This document shows, piece by piece, positions 1-13,405 of a DNA stretch of 64,000 nucleotides (its first letter is position 1; each line of letters opens with the position of its first letter). The stretch is from assembly GCA_020205615.1 (NCBI GenBank), contig CM035151.1, positions 9,696,565-9,760,564 of the forward strand. Reading direction: 5' to 3'. This stretch comes from Panax quinquefolius (taxonomy: Eukaryota; Streptophyta; Magnoliopsida; Apiales; Araliaceae). Position numbers and translations under genes: made by a program. Below the pieces are notes generated by a model. The model had not been told where the DNA came from and made no database searches. It saw only the letters and a program-made list of their open reading frames with translations.

Positions 1-1427
1 GTCAAAGTTTTAAACCAACCGGGTATAATAAAGAATGGAATAACAAAAGAAATCACCATGCATGCCAGATTTTCAGATGTATGTGTTATTCCAATGTAAT
101 AATAATAATCTTAACCAAAGTCAGTGAAATTCACACCGATGTAGACGTTCCAATGTAATAATAAAGATGGAACCGTGATCCTGTAAAACACACGATAGAT
201 ATTCCAATGTAATGATAAAGATTTTAACCAGTCCTGTAAAAACACATGCATGTGATGTTCCAATGTAATAATAATAAAGACGGAACTGTGTCCTGTAAAA
301 CACACATGTATGTGATGTTCCAATGTAATAATAAAGAATGTCACCAAGTATAGGTAAATCACAGATACACAAAGTTATTCCAAATGTAATAATAACAATG
401 GAATAACATAAGGATTTCACCAAGTATAGGTACGCGATACAAAGTTATGTATAGGTACGCCACTTTTTAAAAGTTATTCCAATGTAATAATAATGAATGA
501 ATAATGTAAGTTCTCTTCAAGAAGAAAGTTAATAACAATTTCTTACCGTAAAAGAACTCGAATATGTAAGAAGTGAAGAAATAGTAATACTTTCTTCTTT
601 CTATAATTTTCTCTATAGCTTCTCTCATAATTTCTCTCTGTAGTTTCAATGAATTCGTAAGAAAATAATGAAGGAAACGAGCTTCTATTTATAGAAAATG
701 AAATGCATAAGAATTCAATCCATGAACTATCCGTATTGATTTACTTTAATCGATTTCATCCATATTTAAAGAAAAATCTTTTAAATAAAATATAATATAT
801 TCTATTTATATAAAAACATTTTACTATGCAAACACTATGCAATACTACGCAAAACACTATAAAAACACTATGCAACACTACGCATAATAAAATATAATAT
901 ATTCTATTTATGTAATAACTTTAATAAAGTATTCTATTTTATATAAAAGATGTTTCGCTTTATTACGCTAATAATACTAATAAAACAAAACGTCATTATC
1001 GCTATAATAATTCATATTATTAATCGACAATAATGAATCAAACCGGAAGTGACTTCTCACATAAAGATCAATAATCAATACCTAGCGCTACTACGCAACC
1101 AACACGACATCGCATTTACTACCGAAAGTAGTTCAACAAGAATCACTTCAGAAAACTTCCGCCGTTATTTCAATAAAATATTTTTTGTCGCTTTCAATCC
1201 GACAATAATTCTGCTGGGTCCACCAATGATTGAGTCATTGCATTAATATTCCCCGCTAAACCTAATATTCCCCCTAACCAATCTAATATAATATAACCAC
1301 TGCAGATACTTTTGCAAAATTTATAAATACTACCCACAACTATAATATTATCTCAAATTCACACCATAATATTAAAAAATTATTTCAACAAAATTTAAAT
1401 CTTTATCGATAAAATCTGGGTCTCACA
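1..1427 (-). mobile_element. Ty3/gypsy LTR, partial (3' LTR of element A)
   Basis: This is a long terminal repeat read on the minus strand; its 5' end is at 1427 (TGTGAGACCC read in reverse) and it runs off the left window edge. It abuts a purine-rich tract on its internal side, which marks it as the 3' LTR of the minus-strand element A. A TATA box (TATAAATA on the minus strand) lies at 686-693. A tandem repeat of about 55 bp lies at 121-350, downstream of that TATA box in LTR sense. The same LTR recurs at 5086, 20627 and 26561. Small open frames inside it come from the tandem repeat and are not genes. Confidence 0.85.
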
Positions 1428-1441
1428 ATCTCCCTCCTATG
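1428..1441 (-). other. Polypurine tract of element A
   Basis: Read on the minus strand this is AGGAGGGAGAT directly before the LTR start. The same arrangement occurs at 26551-26560, 38144-38155 and 41590-41601. Such a tract primes plus-strand DNA synthesis in LTR retrotransposons and fixes the element's orientation. Confidence 0.8.
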
Positions 1442-4400
1442 GAATTTCACTTCTCAAATTGTGGTAACGCACTGATATGATAAAGAGATGAGGATACCTC
1501 AATACCTTTTATCGCTTAAAACATTAAATTCATTTTTGCAATCCTACCAAAGATATTCATTAACAATTCATCTGCACCACAGCCAAAGATATTTATAACA
1601 ATTCATCTTCAGAAACCAATAATAACCAAAACCTCGAGACTTTAATAAGATCACAACCAATTAATTATCCATGCACCACCGGCTAAGGATATTCGTGTTT
1701 TCAATTACTTGGCCATGATTATACCAATAATCCGGTGGTCATAATCATACCAAGTCCATCTATGCACGTACTACCAAGACGATTTACTTTTTTGAATTAC
1801 ATCCATGAATTAATATTTCATCATCGAGACTCAATGTTTCAATAATTAATCCATATCATCAATCATCCTCGCACTACAAAAGCCAAGGATATTCATTAAG
1901 ATTCACGACCACAAATTATCCATGCACTACTACCAAAGATAATCGTATCCAAGCATTAAATTAATTACACATATCAACAATAACCTCAAATTATCCATAA
2001 TCATACCAAGTCCATCTATGCAACGTCACGTATTCATTAAGATGACCAACACATCCATAAATTATTCCATGACTAATAATTAATCCAAAGATAACTACGA
2101 TATTCATTAAGATTCACGACCACAAATTATCCATGCACTACTACCAAAGATAATCGTACCAAAGATAATCAATTGGTCATAATCATACCAAATCTATAAT
2201 CGTATTCAGATCAATCAACACATCCACCATTTCAAATCAATAATTAATCCATGAATCATCCCCGCACTACGTGCCAAATATTCATTAAGATACCACAAAT
2301 TATCCACGCACTACTACCAAAGATAATTGTTTTCAATTATTATGTATTCATTATCATACCAAGTCCATCTACGCAAGCCCAATTGCATCGCATCCATGAA
2401 TTAATTAAATTATCCAATAATTAATCCACTATACCAAAGATAATGTGCCAAGGATATTTATTAAGATCACGACCACAAATTATCCATGCACTACTACCAA
2501 AGATAATCATGTATTCATTTACTACATGATTATAAATACGCATAATAAATCCTCGGTCATAATCATACCAAGTCCATCTACGCACCATAAAAGCCACGTA
2601 TTTACTTTCAACATAATATAAACACGAGGATAACGATATAAAGAATCAATCAAATGAGATAAAGGATAAATATTAAACATTTATAATATAATTTATCCGT
2701 AATTCAAGAATATCCCCATGTTATCAATCACTTAATAATCTCATAATCTAATATCATTAATATTATAACAATATTTTAATCACTTTTTAAATTTATAAAC
2801 AATTTATCTCAATTGTTTACGCTTTTACCATATAATGCATTTAATCATTCAAAATGCCATACTCATAAGATATCATCACCAATTATCAAATCCTCATCAA
2901 AAAATATGCATATACTCTATATAGATTCTCTAGCCATAAAATCTTATTTTCAACTTTGTTATTTCACATAACATATTTAACTCATATGTTCAGAATTCAA
3001 ACTATTTTCATGAAAAATACCAAATCAGTCCCAAAAATATTTCTTTTCTGGGATTTAGCATAATATAGTCCCATAATGAAAATATATTTTCTCTAATTTT
3101 TAAAATTCATTTACTATTTTTCAAAAATCAATTTCTAATTAATTCCTTAAGAAATTAGCTACCTCAAGTTTAACTCCAAAAATTCCCAAATCTTGGCAGG
3201 ATCTTACACATGTTAACGTGAGCTTCTAGTTTAAATTTCATGGTCATCTGAGTTATAGAACTCCTCAGTTATAGCATTTTCATTTTAAAACCTAAATATT
3301 GAAATAGTCATAACTTGCTCATTTTAAGTCGTAATGAGCTCATATTTTGGACAGGAGGTACTTTATACCATATACTTTCATGTCCCAAAAGACCAGAATT
3401 TTTCTCATAATTTATGGCCGAAACAGCCCTTAAAGTTTCTGGCAAAGAAAGATTTTTGAAATTTACAGCTTTGGCCTCCTTTGCTAAAAAATCAGTCCAC
3501 ACAAAAATCTACAACACTTTTCCAGTAATTCCACTTGGATTAGTTAGTAACTCATAGATCTAACTCTAGGACTTGACCACATTCAAAAAATTCAAAATAT
3601 AATAAGAGATATGGTCAATTGAATTTCATGTTACATGCTTTTTCACCAAAATCTGATTTTCAACTCTTTGTGATTTCTAAGAAACTTTCATGTTTTTTAC
3701 ATACTAACCAACATAACTCATCATAAAACTTACTAATACTTCATATACCCATGATTTTCATTATTCCAATGCTTTTATTACGACTTTCATCATAAACCAC
3801 GAAACTGCTTATTTAGTCAAGAAATATTCGAGGGTTTAAGAAATGGGTTTCAGATCGGGTCAATACAAAATTCGATTTCACGCCTAGGTAGGCTAGAAAT
3901 CTTCAAGAATACGCCTAAGAAATTTATTAATGATAGAAATATCATTCAAAATCAAGCATTTTATCCAAGACTTGATAAGACGTCACATTGATACCAACGT
4001 GACTTCTATCCCTTAACCTAGATAAAGACCTCACAATGATACCTATAAACTTGCCATCTTCATTCACGACGTCGCCACAGTAAAGTCCGCTTTGCAGCAT
4101 TCCACACAAGCGAAGTCAACAACGAAAAGGATTCTGGCTCTTTACTTATGGCTTGATATAACAAAGTTGATTAACTTTAGGTTTGGTTACTTTGAATTCA
4201 GATAACAAAGTCAAGTTATGAATATAAAAGCTAACAACCTTACAAAAAGAATAATGAGTAAAGTTAATCAATCGCTTTTCAAAAATTACCTCAAAGGCAA
4301 GTATTTTCAAAGAGATAAGATCGACAGTAACGTGAAAGTGTTTATTTGAAACAACAAGATTAATAAATAAAATGGAGGTAACGTAAGGTTTCTCCCAACG

Positions 4401-5070
4401 GTTTCAATAGATAAATCAAAGTCTAATTTCTCCTGAGTCAAATTTAAACGCCGAACGCAAAGCAAAGAGAGATAAAAGAATGGGTAGAACCCAGATTCAA
4501 TAAGGTATAGACTTCAAGCAAGAATTTATAATTAACTAACCTGCATAACTTCGCTCAAGTTACCCACTTTTCGAGAAGTCACTTAAAAACGCCTTCTAAA
4601 ACCACCGATTTTGTTTTGTCCAGATCCGCTTTGTGCCACTATCCCAAATTTGGACTGACTTCACTATAATGCACAAAATCGAGCTAAATGACCTTCTTCG
4701 AAATTTCCACTTCTATTATCTTTGCCATGATTACCACCAAGTGGTTACCATTCTTAAGATGATAATTTCCACGATGGTTATCATTGTTCGATAAATTGCC
4801 ACCAAAAGATGATTATTATCGTGTTGTTGGTCGTTACCTTTTGCTTCGAATCGAATCAACACTCTCATGTGCTTCATTGCTTATCTCAAGATTTTCAGAT
4901 GCCATTCTCAAACACCGCCACAAAACAAGGGTTAATTAACATATAACATATTATCCCTATATTCTAATTCCACCAATCAAATACCAAATAAATTTAGTAG
5001 TCATACTAACAAGGAATTTCGCCTCTCCCTCCTAGTTCTTATCTCACATCTCAGCTGTGGATCATATCCC
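1442..5070 (-). mobile_element. Internal region of element A, non-autonomous gypsy derivative
   Basis: On the minus strand this runs from a primer-binding site at 5071-5085 to a polypurine tract at 1428. Remnants near 4350-5040 match the leader, zinc-knuckle and protease stretches of element E (16451-18150). About 3780-3950 matches the short stretch just before reverse transcriptase. The rest of pol is absent. Roughly 2.4 kb of AT-rich sequence (about 1442-3800) replaces it and is shared, inverted, with element B (23960-26550). No open frame of useful size exists. Around 1550-2580 a motif meaning 'AATTATCCATGCACTAC' recurs several times; it is the unit of the minisatellite expanded in B. I infer a non-coding derivative mobilised by a related autonomous element. 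Confidence 0.7.
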
Positions 5071-5085
5071 TAAGCTCGATATCAA
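5071..5085 (-). other. tRNA primer-binding site of element A (degenerate)
   Basis: Read on the minus strand this is TTGATATCGAGCTTA, directly after the LTR end. It resembles TGGTATCAGAGC, the complement of initiator tRNA-Met used by most plant LTR retrotransposons. It matches the better-kept site at 23031. Confidence 0.7.
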
Positions 5086-7507
5086 CCGCGACGCCTCTAA
5101 AATTAGGTATACGCCACCCATCTTGGGTCGCCACTTACATGGTACATAAATTCAAATATATAACTTACTAATATAACTGCTGCGTGGTACAATACGATAT
5201 AAATCATGAGTTTGAATACAAATATTGTCTACTAGATATTATACAAACTCAAAAGGAGTCCTCATTATAACTATTATCACACTATTTCACGTAATAGTGA
5301 GGACTACTAATGCTATCCTCTCGACCATTACTTCGCTCCCGACTCGTCTCCAAATTTATGTTCTCATTTTCAAGAGAATAAAGGAAAGAAAGGTGAGCTC
5401 AACTAGCCCAAGAAGAAATATTACGACTAAGATAATGCGTAATAAATTATCATTAGCCTTCAACAAAGGTTAAACCGATAAAATACAATAGACAAACCGC
5501 TTTAATCGCAGCAATGAATATTAATCCATTAAAAGAGTCAAGAGAATAAAGTCTACTATCTTTTAGGTTTTAAAAGGTTTTCATCAATTTTATCACGAGA
5601 CTCAAATTTTAATAAATAAACCACCACATCTAATCATCCCTCGCACTACTGGCCAAGGATTTTCATCAAATTATCAATGGTCATGACTATACCGAATCAC
5701 CCCCGGTCATAATCATACCAAAACTATCCATCACCGTGATTACAGCCATCGAGGACTTTTGTCACATCATTTATATCAAGTCATGATTATATTTAATGAT
5801 CCTCGGTCATAATCATACTAAGTTCATCTACGCACGTAAGCCAAAGATAATATAATATAACATGAGGATGATGACAATGACATAATAATTCAATAAAACA
5901 AGTTCAAGAATTATTTAATCCATGAATTATTAACGCCCAAATTGTCAATATGATATCGCTTTCAGAGAGTAAAATTCAAGAATGATCGTAAGAATATTTC
6001 CATGAAAAGATATCGATTAAACGCAAATATCAAGGATATTCTACTAATTTCATGGAGTATGTATGGGTCAAAGTTTTAACTAACCGGGTATAATAAAGAA
6101 TGGAATAACAAAAGAAATCACCACGCACGCAGATTGATGTATAAAAGTTATTCCAATGTATAATAATAATAACGAAACCAGTCGTGAAATTCACACCGAT
6201 GTGATGTTCCAATGTAATAATAAAGATGGAACCAGATCCTGTAAAACACATGATAGATATTCCAAATGTAACGATAAAGATTTAACCAGTCCTGTAAAAA
6301 CACATGCATGTGATGTTCCAATGTAATAATAATAAAGATTTTAACCAGTCCCGGTAAAACACATGCATGTGATGTTCCAAATGTAATAATAGAAGAATGT
6401 CACCAAGTATAGGTAAATCACAGATACAAAAGTTATTCCAATGTAATAATAAGCAATGGAATAACATAAGGATTTCACCAAGTATAGGTATGCCATGAGA
6501 TATGTAAAAGTTATGATAGGGTGGTATGCCACTTTTACAAAAGTTATTCAAATGTAATAATAATGAATGGAATAATGTAAGTTCTCTTCAAGAAGAAAGA
6601 ATAACACCCCTTACCGTAAAAAGAACCTAATATATAGAAGAAAGAAGAAATAGTAATACTCTTCTTCTTTCTATAATTTTCTCTATAGCTTTCTCTATAA
6701 ATTTCTCTGTAGTTTCAATGAATTGTAAGAAAATAATGAAGGAACGAGCTTCTATTTATAGAAAATGGAATGCATAAGAATTAATCCATGAACTATCTGC
6801 ATTGATTTACTTTAATCTGACTATCCATATTTAAAGAAAAATCTTTTAAATAAAATATAATATATTCTATTTATATAAAAACATTTTACTATGCAAACAC
6901 TATGCAATACTACGCAAAAACACTACGCAAAACACTACGCAACACTATGCATAATAAAATATAATATATTCTATTTATGTAATAACTTTAATAAAGTATT
7001 CTATTTTATATAAAGATGTTTCGCTTTTATTACGCTAATAATACTTAATAAAACAAAACGCCATTATCGCTATAATAATTCATATTATTAATCGACAATA
7101 ATGGAATCAAACCGTTGACTTCTCACATAAAGATCAATAATCAATACCGGTGCTACTACGCAACAATACACGACATCGCATTTTTACTACCGTAGTAGCT
7201 TCAACAAGAACTACCAGAAAACTTCCGCCGTTATTTCAATAAAATATTTTTGTCGCTTTTCAATCCGACAATAATTTGCGCTAGGTCCACCAATGATTGA
7301 AAGCCATTTAATATTCCCCGCTAAATATAATATTCTACTGCAGATACTTTCAATCTACCCACAATATAATATAACCACACCATAATATTAAAAAAATTAT
7401 TTCAACAAAAAATTTATAAATACTACCCACAACTATAATATTATCTCAAATTCACACCATAATATTAGAAAAATTATTTCATTACAAAATTTAAATCTTT
7501 ATTCGAT
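5086..7507 (-). mobile_element. Ty3/gypsy LTR (5' LTR of element A)
   Basis: This nearly full-length minus-strand LTR has its 3' end at 5086, next to the primer-binding site. Its 5' end is cut at about 7507, where the last dozen or so bases including the terminal TG are missing. A minus-strand TATA box is at 6753-6760 and the roughly 55 bp tandem repeat is at 6130-6410. At 7507/7508 it is fused to an LTR of opposite polarity. Confidence 0.8.
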
Positions 7508-9476
7508 AAATAATGACGCTTTTGTTTTATTCAGTATTATTAACGTAATAAAATGTAAACATCTTTTATATAAAAAATGTAATACTTTATTAAAGTTATT
7601 CTATAAATGTAATATATTATATTTTATTACGATAGTTGCATAAGAGTTTTGCAGATGTTGTTTGCATACAAGAAATGTTTTTATATAAATAGAATATATG
7701 ATATTTTATTTAAAAGATTTTGCTTTTAAATATGGACCGCCGATTAAAGTAAATCAACTGACCGCTCATGGATTAATTACTACGCATTCTATTTTCCTAT
7801 AAATAAGCTCATTCCTTCATTATTTTCACTTAATTCACCAAACTCTGTAGAGAAAATTATAGAGAGAAGTTTATAGAGAGAAAATCTATAGTAGAGAAAT
7901 AAGAAAAGTATTCTCGCTACTTCACTACTTCTATATTCGCTTCTTTTTACTTGTAGTGGGTGTTATTCTTTCTTCTGAAGTTATAACTTCTGTTATTCCA
8001 TTCATTATTATTCTCGTTGAATAACTCCGTAAAAGTGGTATACCCTATACATAACCTCAGATATGCAGACACCCTATACTGTGAAACTTTATGTTATTCC
8101 ATTCTTATTTATTCTGCTGAATAACTCAGATAATGCCGGTTTACCCTATACTTGGTGACATTCTTCTATTATTTCGCTGAACATCCTGTCTAGGTGTTTT
8201 ACACCTAATTCCGGTTCCGCCTTTATTATTCTCGCTGGAACACCGTTCTGCGTGTTTTACAATTTTGACCGGGTTCCGCTTTTATCATTCTCGCTGAATA
8301 TCCTATCCGTAAAGGTTTTTACACCGAATCGTTCCATCTTTATTATTCTGTTGAACATCACGCTTGCGCGAATTTTCACCCGAATTCGGTTCCGTTATTA
8401 TTATTCGTTGAATAACCTGCCTATGCGCAAGCACCGCATATACGGTGATTTCTTTTGTTATTCCATTCTTTATTATACCCAAATGGTTAAAACTTCGACT
8501 TCTATACTCCATGAAATTAGTAGAATATCCTCGATATTCATGCTTTCATCCAAAGATCTTTTTACGGAAATATTCTTCCGATCATTCTTGAATTTTACTC
8601 TACAAAACAAAGATCATGTCGACAATTTGGACGTTAATAATTCATGGATTAAATAATTCTTGAACTTGTTTTATTGAATTATTATGTCATCACATCATCC
8701 TCATGTTATATTATGTTATCTTCGCTTACGCAAGTATAGATGAACTTAGTATGATTATGACCGTGGATCATTCTAAGATAATCATGGCTTGATATAAATG
8801 ATGTGACAAAAGTCCCCAAGGGCCCCAGAATGCAAAGAATGGATAGTTTTTGATATGATTATGACCGTGGGTGATTCTTAAGATAGTCATTGACCATCGA
8901 TAATTTGATGAAAATCCTCGACCGTGGTACATGTGAATGATTAGATGTGGTGGTTTATTTATTGTCGAGTCTCAATGATAAAAAATTGATGAAAACCTTT
9001 AAAACCTAAAAGATAGTAGATTTTATTCTCTACTTGACTTTTTAATGGATCAGATATTCACGCAGCTTAAACCGGTTGTTTATTGTATTTTATCGCTTTA
9101 ACATCACAAGGCTAATGATAATTTATTCGCATTATCTTAGTCATAATATTTCTTATCGGGCTAGTTGAGCTCACCCTTTCTTTCACCTGTTTCTTCGTGA
9201 AATGAGAACATACCCGACGAAGCCTGGGAACTGAGTAATGGTCCAGAGGATAAGATTAGTAGTCCTCACTATTCCGTGAAATAAAGGTGATAATAGTTGT
9301 AATGAGGACTCCTTTAGAGTTTGTATAATATCTAGTAGACAATATTTGTATTCAAACTCACGCTTTATGTCGCTTTTGTACACCTACGCTTAGGTTAGTA
9401 AGTCAGATTTGAATTTATGTACCATGTAAGTGGCGACCCAAGATGGGTGACGATACCTAATTTTGGGGGCGCTACA
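7508..9476 (+). mobile_element. Ty3/gypsy LTR, 5'-truncated
   Basis: This plus-strand LTR starts about 430 bp inside the full LTR (compare 21049) and ends at GGGGGCGCTACA (9465-9476). TATAAATA is at 7798-7805 and the tandem repeat at 8160-8420. It stands head-to-head with the preceding LTR, forming an inverted repeat with arms near 2 kb. No internal region follows, so it is a recombination remnant. Confidence 0.8.
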
Positions 9477-10438
9477 TTACTATTCACGATAATTACATTA
9501 TTCATGAATACGTAAGACTATTCACAAAAAATAAAAATTTTTTTCTTTTTCGTCAAAATATCTATTGTGGATACTAGCTTTGATTGTATCCATGTTTTGA
9601 TCATTTTGAATTTTACACCACTATGATTATTTATGAGGTATTTTTGGACATGAAATAGTGAAATACTGAATCCTTAATACTTGTTCTTTTGTTTCAATTG
9701 GATTCGCTTTTCTTTAAAATATTTTTCATCATCCTCGGTCTAAATGATGATATTATGAATATCTTTGGCCCAGTAGTGCAAAGATGAATGATTTCTTGAT
9801 GAATATCTTGGGTCAGTAAAGCAAAGTTGAACATGTGTTTAGATGAACATGACCGATCGATGAATATCTTTGGTAGGGTAGTGCAAAGATGAATATTTGA
9901 TTCAAGATGAATATTGATTGATGTTCTGAGGATAAAATAATGATGATGGATTTGTTAAATTCATAGATATTAGTAGATTTCATCCTCTACGTAACTCTTC
10001 TATGAATTAATATTTTCCCACGCAAATATTGCTCTAAAACTTGTTGTTTAATGTATTCTCTCGATTTTTTTCTGTTGAAGACTAACGATAATTTGTTGTA
10101 TATTATCTTAGTCATAATATTCTTCTTGGGCTAGTTGAGCTCACCTTTTTTTTTTTGTTCCATTTTTCTTCTCGGAGGCGAAAATGTAAGCGAAGTACTA
10201 ATCGGGGTATGGAATGAAGGTTCTAGAGAGAGTTGTTTAGTAGTCCTCACCATTTTTGTAAAATAATGTATCAATAAATGTGATGAGGATTTATTTGGGT
10301 ATAGATATTGTGTAAGAAGATAATATTTGTATTCAAATTCACGCTTTTCTTGTTGTAATAATAAAGTTGTAGTTGTTTATGTACTCATGTATTGACAACT
10401 CAAAATGGGTGATGTATACCTATTTTGGGGGCGTCACA
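9477..10438 (+). mobile_element. Ty3/gypsy LTR 3' half, variant of the 41602 LTR
   Basis: This matches about 43090-44091 and ends in GGGGGCGTCACA. It contains short repeats near 9760-9900 built on 'ATCTTTGG...AGTGCAAAGATGAAT'. The 5' half is missing and neither a primer-binding site nor a coding region follows. Confidence 0.7.
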
Positions 10439-11265
10439 TGGTTGGTGAGAAATGTGCTGGAATTTTTATTAAAATGTGGTGGGAGGAATAGTAGCGAGTA
10501 AAGCCATCATCAGGGTTAGGTCAAGTCTCGCTTTTGCCAGGCTAACATTTTCCTATAAATAGAGGGCTAAGTTAGAATTGAAAATCACACCGTAAACATA
10601 AGCTTTTCTCTCTCTCTCTATATTATCGAGCGTATTTTGTGAGTATTTAGATACTTTTGTGAGTTTTTATTTTTCAAGACAAGTTTCACAAGACTATATC
10701 CAAAATTCAGTCAGAAATACGGTTATTTTGAGGTAAGGGATGTTATTTTCTTCTTAAATGATATTATTTTCTTCAATATCATTATGCCGAAATATTGGTG
10801 AACGTTTTTATCAAATTTGGAACTTTTTGTGTCGGGGTTACTAATCACGTATACGGCACTATTCACAAATACGACACTATTCACTAAAAAATGAAATTTT
10901 CTTCTTTTTGTCTAAGATGTCTATTATGGTTACTATCTTTGATTGTATCCATGTTTTGGTCTTTATTTTTGAATTCTGCTTCAAATTGGTTATTATGGAG
11001 TATTATTGATATTGGATAAACTGTTATACGAATCCTTAATATTTGTCCTTCTGTCTCACTGGATTCGTTTTCTTTAAAATATTTTTCATCATCCTCAGTC
11101 CTAAATGATGATATTACTGAATATCTTTGGCCTGTAGTACAAAAATGAATGATTAACTGATGAATATCTTTGGCCCGTAGTGCAAAGATGAACAGGTGTT
11201 GAGATGAACATGACCAACTGGTGATACAAATGAATATCTTTGGCCTATAGTGCAAAGATAAATAT
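10439..11265 (+). mobile_element. Ty3/gypsy LTR middle fragment, variant of the 41602 LTR
   Basis: This matches about 42695-43560 closely, including a TATA box (TATAAATA, 10554-10561) and the following CT-rich leader. It breaks off into a minus-strand LTR at 11266. It includes short 'TTTGGCC-TAGTGCAAAGATGAA' repeats at about 11120-11265. Together with the preceding piece it looks like one LTR whose parts have been reordered. Confidence 0.7.
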
Positions 11266-13392
11266 TGTGACGCCCCCAAAATTAGGTATACATCACCCAT
11301 CTTGGGTCGTCAGATACATGGTACAAAATTCAAATACAACTTATTAATACAACTGCCGTACACAATACGACAAAATATAATCGTGAGTTTGAATACAATT
11401 ATTGTTCTACTAGAGATTATACAAACTCAAAAGGAGTCCTCATTACAATTATTAACACACTATTTCACGTCGAATAGTGAGGACTACTAATGCTATCCTT
11501 CCGACTAATCACTCCGCTCCTCGACTAGTCCTCGCTATGTTCTCATTTCTCAAGAGAACGTGAGAAAAAAAAGGTGAGCTCAACTAGCCCAAGAAGAAAT
11601 ATTATGACTAAGATAATGCGTAATAAATTATCGTTAGCTTTCAACAAATGTTAAACCCGATAAAATATAACAACATCAAGTTTAACTCATAATGAACAAG
11701 CAATCCATTAAAAGTGTCAAGTAGAGAATAAAATCTACTATCTTTTATGATTTAAAAGGTTTTTCATGACTTTTATCGTTGAGACTTAGCTTAATAAATA
11801 ATCCACATCATCGAATCACCCCTGCACTACGGCCAATGATATTCTTTAGTATCACGACCACAAATTATCCATGCACTACAGCCAAGGACATTCGTGTATT
11901 CATTAATGGTCATGATCATACCAATAACTGTCCATCAATGCACTACGGGCCAATGATAACTTTTACCACATCATTTGTAACATTATGGTCATGATTACAC
12001 CGAATAATCCCTGGTCATAATCATACCAAGTCCATCTATGCTTTACAGGCCGCAGATGACTTTCAACATAATATAAACATGAGGATGATGACAATGATAT
12101 AAGAATTCAATAAAACAAGTTCAAGAATTAATTTATCCAGGAACTAATAATGTCTAAATTGTCAACATGATACTACTTTGTAGAGTAAAATTCAAGAATG
12201 GTCAGAAGAATATTTCCATGAAAAGATACTGGATGAAACGCAAATATCAAGGATATTCTACTAATTTCATGGAGTATAGAAGTCAAAACTTTAACCAACT
12301 GAGTATAATAAAGAATGGAATAACAAAAGAAATCACCATGCATGCACGGTGCCAGATGACAAAGTTATTCCAATGTAATAATAATAACGTAACCGTGAAT
12401 AAAAATTTGCAAGACAGGATGTTCCAACAGAATAATAAAAGGCGGAACCATGTCGGTGTAAAACACTTGCAGCAGGATGTTCCAATGTAATAATAATAAA
12501 GAGCGGAACTGTGTCCAAAATTGTAAAACACACATGACAGGATGTTCCAATGTAATAATAGAAGAATGTCACCAAGTATAGGTAAACACAGATATATAAG
12601 TTATTCCAATGAATAATAAGCAATGGAATAACAATAGTTCTCTTCATGAATAAGAAAGAATAACACCCCTTACATTAGTAGGAGATTGAATCTCGCGAAG
12701 TGTAGTAACGTAATACTCTTCTTCTTTCTCTCTTATTCTCTCTATACTTTCTCTCTCTATAGCTTGAATGAATTCGTGAAAATAATGAAAGCACTAGGCC
12801 TCTATTTATAGAAGATTTCTAGCTTAGCACTTGAAATGTGAAAAGGCAAGTGGCTTGACGGTGGTGATGTGAAAAGAAAAGTGGTTCGACGATAATGTGA
12901 ATCACCAAGTGGTTTGGCCTTTTATAATATGAAACGACAATTGGTTCGACGATACGTAATATGTAAAGCGGCCAAGTGGTTTGACGTCACGGTAAAGGTA
13001 ATTACTATCGACGAAGGTAATTACTATCGACAAAGAGACTCTTAGATGATGACATATGCCCCCCATAAAATAACCAAACTTACCACAAACGCCTCATAAT
13101 AGACTCTTTATATACATCAAGGATTGAATAAATATTACCACAAATCATTTTATTTTTAATCAACACATATTTAATCTTTCAACAATTATTAATCATTTAT
13201 AACTTGTCGCCTCAATTATTGATTTATTAATATAACATATTATACTGAGATGATCATCGTGACAATAATTGAATCAATAATATAAGAGATATGATGCAGC
13301 AATTACTGTAGTAATAATTGAGTATAGCTGAGTGACTTCTCACGTAAGCATCAATAATCAATACCGTGTCCAACTATGCAACCACGCGTATT
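11266..13392 (-). mobile_element. Ty3/gypsy LTR, 5'-truncated (minus)
   Basis: The LTR begins with TGTGACGCCCCC, the reverse complement of the usual 3' end. A minus-strand TATA box is at 12803-12810 and the tandem repeat at about 12360-12560. The section 13080-13390 is the reverse complement of 15060-15370. The LTR's own 5' end is lost at about 13392, where a gag fragment of opposite orientation begins after a short local duplication. Confidence 0.75.
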
Positions 13393-13405
13393 ACTGTAGC
13401 AATAA

